DNA of 64,000 nucleotides from Amphibalanus amphitrite (Eukaryota > Arthropoda > Thecostraca > Balanomorpha > Balanidae). Every line of letters begins with the position of its first letter. Position 1 is the first letter of the stretch. The notes beneath the pieces are model-generated. The model was given only the letters and a program-made list of their open reading frames with translations. It searched no databases and was not told the origin of the DNA. The stretch covers positions 372,001 to 436,000 of the forward strand of contig NW_024881971.1 in the NCBI RefSeq assembly GCF_019059575.1, written 5' to 3'. Below, piece after piece: positions 59,009 to 64,000 of the stretch. A program made the position numbers and the translations under genes.

Positions 59009-59351
59009 ACTTGGTTTAAATGTGGCTACTATGGGTTATTCGGGGTGCTGATCACGAATATCATGTTAGTTTTTGCTCAAAGATAATGTCTTCATGCATT
59101 TAGGCCTGGTCGGGTCAGGTCAGGTCAGGTCAGGTCAGGTCAGGTCAGGTCAATCAGTAGGGGTTCTGCCGGGTATTCGTTGTAGGTGTCAACCGCCTCT
59201 GACAGCTTCGTAACATGTAACGAAGGCACCAAAACTACTTCGTAAATCTTCATATGGTTGCTAAATTCGAATTCAACTCCAAAAACTGGCCTTGAGGCAT
59301 GTAAAATTTGAAGAGTGAACCGAGGTCATCAAAGGTCAATGAAACGATGTA

Positions 59352-60300
59352 GGGGAGAGTGGGGTGGGTTGTATCAGTTTTTACTCCGAGACCCATAACC
59401 TCGTAACTATCTGTGATAAACTCATTATTTCCATACCATCCCCTTCCTTGATTCTTCTGCTTTTTTGTGCAAAGTAACTTTTCCGCTATCTCTACCAGTT
59501 TTTCTTCTACGGTCTCCCGAATAGAACAATGTTTTTGATACAACTTGCCCCATGGCTTGGGTGAGTTGTATCACATGGTGGGGTAATTTGTATCACTATT
59601 TCACGTTTCAGGGAGTGTGCTTGCTACTGGTTTTGAACATAACAACAACATTAAATGGGGTTAATACAATGTATAGGTATGCTCAAAGGCTTCACTTTAT
59701 TAGACCAAACTTAGGTCAATGCAATCCGAACGAAACATCAGCAGACTAGACGCAAAAGTGGCCCGTTAAGAGCAAAGAAGCCAACACATTGTGCCGAAAT
59801 GGAACGAGCATTGACTAGCTACCTACAAACGCGAGCCAGGGCTTAGCTTTCGCGATCAAAAGCAACATACCCATACATACATACATACATACATGTTACA
59901 ACATACCCCACCCGGCTCTGATACAACATGTACCTAGCCGCCATCTTGGAAAAAACATCCTCGTGCTAAAAAACGGCGGACAGCTGGAGAAATCCGTTTT
60001 CACTCACGCAGCCTTAGAACCTACCCTCACCACCGCTACGGAGATCTTTCAAATTCGTGCACATCTAAATGCCCAGAACACACATTTTCTTGCAACTTAT
60101 TTTTTTAGAATGACATTAAAAAAACATAAAATCGGCTCTCACCTCGAGACGCGTCCACTCAGCCACAAGACAGAACAGGGAAAGATGGCGCCCGGAAAAC
60201 CTCGTCGGCTGGTCGTGTCGCGAGCGCCATCCATTGGATAAGTTTGGCACAATTCGCCCTGATACAACTTGGACATGATACAACTCTCCCCGCTCTCCCC
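59352..60300. mobile_element. TA-flanked element with TTGTATCA / TGATACAA words
   Basis: Ends GGGGAGAGTGGGGTGGGTTG / CAACTCTCCCCGCTCTCCCC, flanked by TA (59350-59351 and 60301-60302). Copy 2 of the local duplication reads ACGATGTAAAGATGTC without it (near 62028). Inner words (A/G)TTGTATCA recur at 59368, 59566, 59585, 60259 and 60275. A (CATA)n run lies at 59871-59896. No transposase. Confidence 0.9.
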
Positions 60301-60319
60301 TAAAGATGTCAGGGTCAGG

Positions 60320-60810
60320 CGATAGGCGTTATCACTAGTGTATTCGCGGCCATTGGGGCGACGTAAGAAAAGAAGAAAACAACTGGCCCCAAGAACTTTA
60401 AATTATCAGTTAGCATGCATCTTTTCCTTGATATGTAGATAATTTACCATTAATTGTTAGAGAAAATTGCATATAAAATCTTCCATTTATGCTTTTTTCA
60501 TCGTTTGCATAATATGTTCTTTTACTAAGCTAGAAACACTAATTAGAAATAGTTCCCGCATCTCGTCAAGAACAATAGGAAAGGCTTGAAGTGAATAGAA
60601 TAATCTAAATGGTTTTGTAATCTATGTGAAGACACTTCTAAAATTGCCTGTAGAAATATTGAAGGCAAAAGTTCAACTTTTTCACAAGACGGATGTCTAT
60701 AAACCTATTCAACGTGTGACAACTCAGCCGGTATTTCGTCGCCTACAGCCAAGCTTTCCCTAGTGACCGATAGAGGCGCTGCTATCGATGTCCGCCCGTG
60801 CCGCCTAACG
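60320..60810. mobile_element. 491-bp module, second copy of 21230-21717
   Basis: Ends CGATAGGCG and CGCCTAACG (imperfect inverted pair). Copy 2 of the duplication reads GGGTCAGGTTCAAGG at this place (near 62040), giving the empty site. At most one base (G) is duplicated. Unknown family. Confidence 0.85.
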
Positions 60811-61375
60811 GTTCAAGGTCAACCTAGGTCATCTCAAACATTTCGTTTTAGGGCAAGCTGAATTTACTTTTCGTTAAGTTTTTTGACTGCATTTTTGGTA
60901 AAAGCTTCTCAATTCATGATCTCATGTAACAGGGACACACAAACCAATCGGTGCACACATCACTATACACAGACACAAACACAGACATACAAACATATAT
61001 CATTGACCCTGACCTAAGCTGACCTAAGACCCCAGTCAGTAAAAACTTAGTCGGATAGTGTAACAAAGAGCTGTTCTAGCTGGCTTGGCACCAATACTGC
61101 AGCGTCATCGGTATATGATGGGCACTGCACGTGATATTCCAACGTGAACGGTGACCCCATACAGCAACATTTTTTAATTTGACCTGACCTGGAAGGTCAA
61201 TGACTGCACATTGAGGTAAAATTGGATACCATTGGATTTGTCTCTTCCAAAAGAATCTGTTGGTTTTTACCGCGAAGCTCTATCTCTAGCAGGAACAAAA
61301 TGGCTCGGGGGTATAGCCATCCTCCCCCATGTGCGCTCTACGGTGGAAAAAATGGCATGCGTGGGCGAGGGCTAA
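60811..61375 (+). mobile_element. Lineage C element, right part
   Basis: Follows 3505-4065 from GGTCAACCTAGGTCATC to the double CATGTGCG/CATGCGTG end. It ends GAGGGCTAA, so the flanking tetranucleotide is CTAA here and TTAA in copy 2 (63086-63089). Confidence 0.8.
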
Positions 61376-61609
61376 CCCTCGCCGGCCGAGGGGGGGGGGG
61401 CGGGTGCCCCCCCCCCCCATAGGGTTTTTTTCGCGATAGCTCCAAACACGCTGACGATAGAGAGCTGAAACTTGGCATACCTGACCTTTGATACAAGTCG
61501 GATCTTTTGACACCAACCGCATTTTTGGGTCAGGTCAGGTCACTGACCTATGACGTCATAAGTGAACCTCTGCACGGTCTTCAGATGTCGCAACTTCGCA
61601 ACGCCCTCA
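61372..61609 (+). mobile_element. Lineage B element, left 240 bp
   Basis: Follows 24547-24780 and stops at CAACGCCCTCAC, the duplication breakpoint. Confidence 0.85.
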
Positions 61610-62045
61610 CCGCGGCGCTACGCGCCGCGGTTTTCCCGCTATTCACGAAAAACCTCAGGGGGGGGGGGCGGATATCCGCCCCCCCCCGTCGGTGCGCGGG
61701 TTAAATGTGGCTACTATGGGTTATTCGGGGTGCTGATCACGAATATCATGTTAGTTTTTGCTCAAAGATAATGTCTTCATGCATTTAGGCCTGGTCGGGT
61801 CAGGTCAGGTCAGGTCAGGTCAGGTCAGGTCAATCAGTAGGGGTTTTGCCGGGTATTCGTTGTAGGTGTCAACCGCCTCTGACAGCTTCGTAACATGTAA
61901 CGAAGGCACCAAAACTACTTCGTAAATCTTCATATGGTTGCTAAATTCGAATTCAACTCCAAAAACTGGCCTTGAGGCATGTAAAATTTGAAGAGTGAAC
62001 CGAGGTCATCAAAGGTCAATGAAACGATGTAAAGATGTCAGGGTC

Positions 62046-63089
62046 AGGTTCAAGGTCAACCTAGGTCATCTCAAACATTTCGTTTTAGGGCAAGCTGAAT
62101 TTACTTTTCGTTAAGTTTTTTGACTGCATTTTTGGTAAAAGCTTCTCAATTCATGATCTCATGTAACAGGGACACACAAACCAATCAGTGCACACATCAC
62201 TATACACAGACACAAACACAGACATACAAACATATATCATTGACCCTGACCTAAGCTGACCTAAGACCCCAGTCAGTAAAAACTTAGTCGGATAGTGTAA
62301 CAAAGAGCTGTTCTAGCTGGCTTGGCACCAATACTGCAGCGTCATCGGTATATGATGGGCACTGCACGTGATATTCCAACGTGAACGGTGACCCCATACA
62401 GCAACATTTTTTAATTTGACCTGACCTGGAAGGTCAATGACTGCACATTGAGGTAAAATTGGATACCATTGGATTTGTCTCTTCCAAAAGAATCTGTTGG
62501 TTTTTACCGCGAAGCTCTATCTCTAGCAGGAACAAAATGGCTTTGCTTTGCTTTATTGTGGTACCTGGCCTGCCGCTAACAAGCGATGTCGGCCGAGCTT
62601 GAGTTTTGTGGGTTGTGCTCGGTGTGGCTGGCGTCGTTGCGGGAGGCGTTCTCCATTTACGCCCTGAGAGCGTCGCGGGTCTCCTTGTGTTCTTGGGTGC
62701 GCTTGGCACCGCCATGGCGTGCTAGGCGTAGCGTACCAGAACTGTGGATCAGCTTGTTCTTCATCTTCGCTTTCATCTTCATGTCTTTTTTTTTCGGCGG
62801 GTGATCTGCGGTTGTGACAAACGAACATTATTTATTTATTTTTTTTCGTTTTTTTTCGTTTTTTTTTTATATATATATATATATTTTTTTTTCATTTTCT
62901 TTTCTTTTTTATTTTTACTTTTATTTTTTTTTCATTATTATTTATTTTTTTTTTGTTTCTTTTTATGTGGGCTTTTATTTTTATTTTTATTTATTTTTTT
63001 TTTTTTTGCAAAATGGCGCGGGGGTATAGCCATCCTCCCCCATGTGCGCTCTACGGTGGAAAAAAATGGCATGCGTGGGCGAGGGTTAA
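62046..63089 (+). mobile_element. Lineage C element right part, interrupted
   Basis: Matches 60811-61375, split at 62542-63008. Ends GAGGGTTAA at 63086-63089. Confidence 0.8.
62542..63008 (-). mobile_element. 467-bp insertion with CAAAATGGC target duplication
   Basis: CAAAATGGC lies at 62533-62541 and 63009-63017; copy 1 has it once (near 61296). The minus strand begins with a long A-rich stretch with an (AT)n run, then has about 200 bp of frame-open sequence, and ends with an AATAAA and a CAAAG repeat. The 9-bp duplication and a short 3' tandem tail fit a retroposed sequence. The source is not recognised. Confidence 0.7.
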
Positions 63090-64000
63090 CCCTCGCCGGC
63101 CGAGGGGGGGGGGCGGGTGCCGCCCCCCCCCATAGGGTTTTTTTCGCGATAGCTCCAAACACGCTGGCGATAGAGAGCTGAAACTTGGCATACCTGACCT
63201 TTGATACAAGTCGGATCTTTTGACACCAACCGCATTTTTGGGTCAGGTCAGGTCACTGACCTATGACGTCATAAGTGAACCTCTGCACGGTCTTCAGATG
63301 TCGCAACTTCGCAACGCCCTCACTGCCAGAGGAGATGTCACAGGGAAATGAAACTTGCAGGATCTAGTATCCATTATGAGTCCCACAACTTGTATATCTC
63401 GGATTTTTCCTAAAGGTCATATGAGGTCAGGTCATTTTCGTGACCTCACCATTATAAGTCAATGGGGAAAAATGAAAACTGCTATTTTGGCGCCGGGAAC
63501 GATCTCCAACTATCTCAAGCACACAGAATCGTGATTTGATGCACTCCTTGCAAGGTTAGATGCGTCACTTTTGCAATGTTGACCTTCCGTGACGTCATTT
63601 ATGACGTCATCAATGTCAAATTAGTCTTTCGTCAATAACTCTTGATCAAATTGAGCTAGCGTGCCGGGAAAGGCACCAATGGACTCAGGAAGGCCTGCCG
63701 AATCGAATGATATGCGACATGACCTCTTTCGACCAACTTCGTGACCTGGTGGTGCTGACCTGACCTTGACCTGAGGTCAACACCCCAAGTTGACCTGACC
63801 CGAACAAAAAGTATATCATTCGACGCGCCTGAGCGAGGCAAACACGATGCTGCCAAAATCGGCGCTCTGCGACCGTTTTTTGCGAAGTTATTCACCAAAA
63901 ACTGAACCGTACCTTGGGGCACTTGACCTGACCTCAGAGGTTACCGGTTGACCTAGGACCTTAAAATCGGGTACCAATCTCTGCGTCTCGTAACGGCGCA
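63086..64000 (+). mobile_element. Lineage B element, cut by the window end
   Basis: Starts TTAACCCTCGCCGGCCGAGG and follows 24547-25470 to the end of the window. It includes the central inverted repeat TCGAATGATATGC...GTATATCATTCGA. The right end lies beyond 64000. Confidence 0.88.

Larger units (their letters stand above)
55656..59350 (-). mobile_element. Host element related to 16779-17674, split into pieces
   Basis: The pieces 55656-55820, 57021-57099 and 59009 to about 59345 align in order with the reverse of 16779-17674 (for example CCTAGGTCATTG, GGTGCTGATCACGAATAT and ACAGCTTCGTAACATG). The gaps are filled by separate TTAA elements at 55821, 57100 and 58011. The left end is a double-word end starting CCCTCGCCCGTATTGG. 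The far end is not preserved and runs into lineage C sequence. Confidence 0.7.
58915..61609. repeat. Tandem duplication, copy 1
   Basis: The unit runs from the CGCGGCGCTACGCGCCGCGG end of 58011-59008, through host sequence, a lineage C right part (60811-61375) and a lineage B left part (61372-61609). The same order restarts at 61610. Copy 1 contains two insertions absent from copy 2. Confidence 0.8.
61610..64000. repeat. Tandem duplication, copy 2 (runs to the window end)
   Basis: Restarts at the CGCGGCGCTACGCGCCGCGG element end, with TTAA at 61701-61704 and a 10-bp deletion just after it. Continues through host, lineage C and lineage B sequence. It lacks the insertions of copy 1 but has its own at 62542-63008. 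Confidence 0.8.

Noticed and set aside
59101..59152. (AGGTC)n run (also at 61797-61832) considered as telomeric repeat
   Set aside because: The unit is GGTCA, not TTAGG, and grades into the AGGTCA words of the host element.

Overview
The window is eukaryotic, repeat-dense DNA with very little conventional gene content. Arthropod origin is suggested by a short (TTAGG)n tract, the arthropod telomere unit, beside a broken LINE at about 12.2 kb. A crustacean is plausible, but nothing here proves the order. The one well-supported host gene is a cGAS-like/Mab-21 nucleotidyltransferase at 45292-47389. It keeps the GS motif and three acidic residues, sits behind a TATA/initiator pair, and appears to be spliced onward.

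The dominant content is a large, heterogeneous set of roughly 0.9-1.2 kb elements flanked by TTAA. Their terminal inverted repeats (TIRs) start with CCC, as in piggyBac. Each element has (a) a shared outer TTAACCC(T/G) plus a lineage-specific 8-14 bp word, usually present once at one end and twice at the other; (b) a subterminal G-run/C-run hairpin whose stem differs between lineages but stays self-complementary; (c) a degenerate ATATCTC..AAC..AAATTT block; (d) many AGGTCA and TGACGTCA sites; and (e) in several lineages a central inverted repeat built on TCGAATGATAT. TTAA insertion is shown by empty sites inside the window. An 18785-20645 member carries a piggyBac-type C-terminal Cys/His finger without a visible catalytic domain, and the 1664-2587 element looks like its deletion derivative. 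I regard this mosaic, end-swapping, piggyBac-derived element set as the system most worth following.

Layout. 1-285: 177-bp tandem satellite. 669-6190: chain of abutting and nested TTAA elements. 7454-8667: GA/GACA microsatellite. 8878-11702: nested TTAA elements. 12221-13578: TTAGG tract and broken LINE. 13579-17674: more TTAA elements, one with an ATAA target. 17700-21896: a TA-flanked element containing an hAT-like element (8-bp target duplication), which contains the piggyBac finger element. 22190-22435: hAT MITE with empty site. 23766-24006: possible exon. 24547-25586: intact TTAA element. 25630-37919: LARD-like LTR element with 4.3-kb nearly identical LTRs; the 3' LTR carries a TTAA insertion absent from the 5' LTR. 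38865-40620: direct-repeat pair. 42015-44650: two TA-flanked elements. 44995-47551: cGAS-like gene and tRNA-like sequence. 47992-48625: possible decayed exons on the minus strand. 49049-64000: dense TTAA elements, with a local tandem duplication from about 58.9 kb that received different insertions in each copy.

Most open frames in the window are repeat-derived. Boundaries of TTAA elements are given including both TTAA copies. Comparisons are by eye within this window; no alignment or database search was run.
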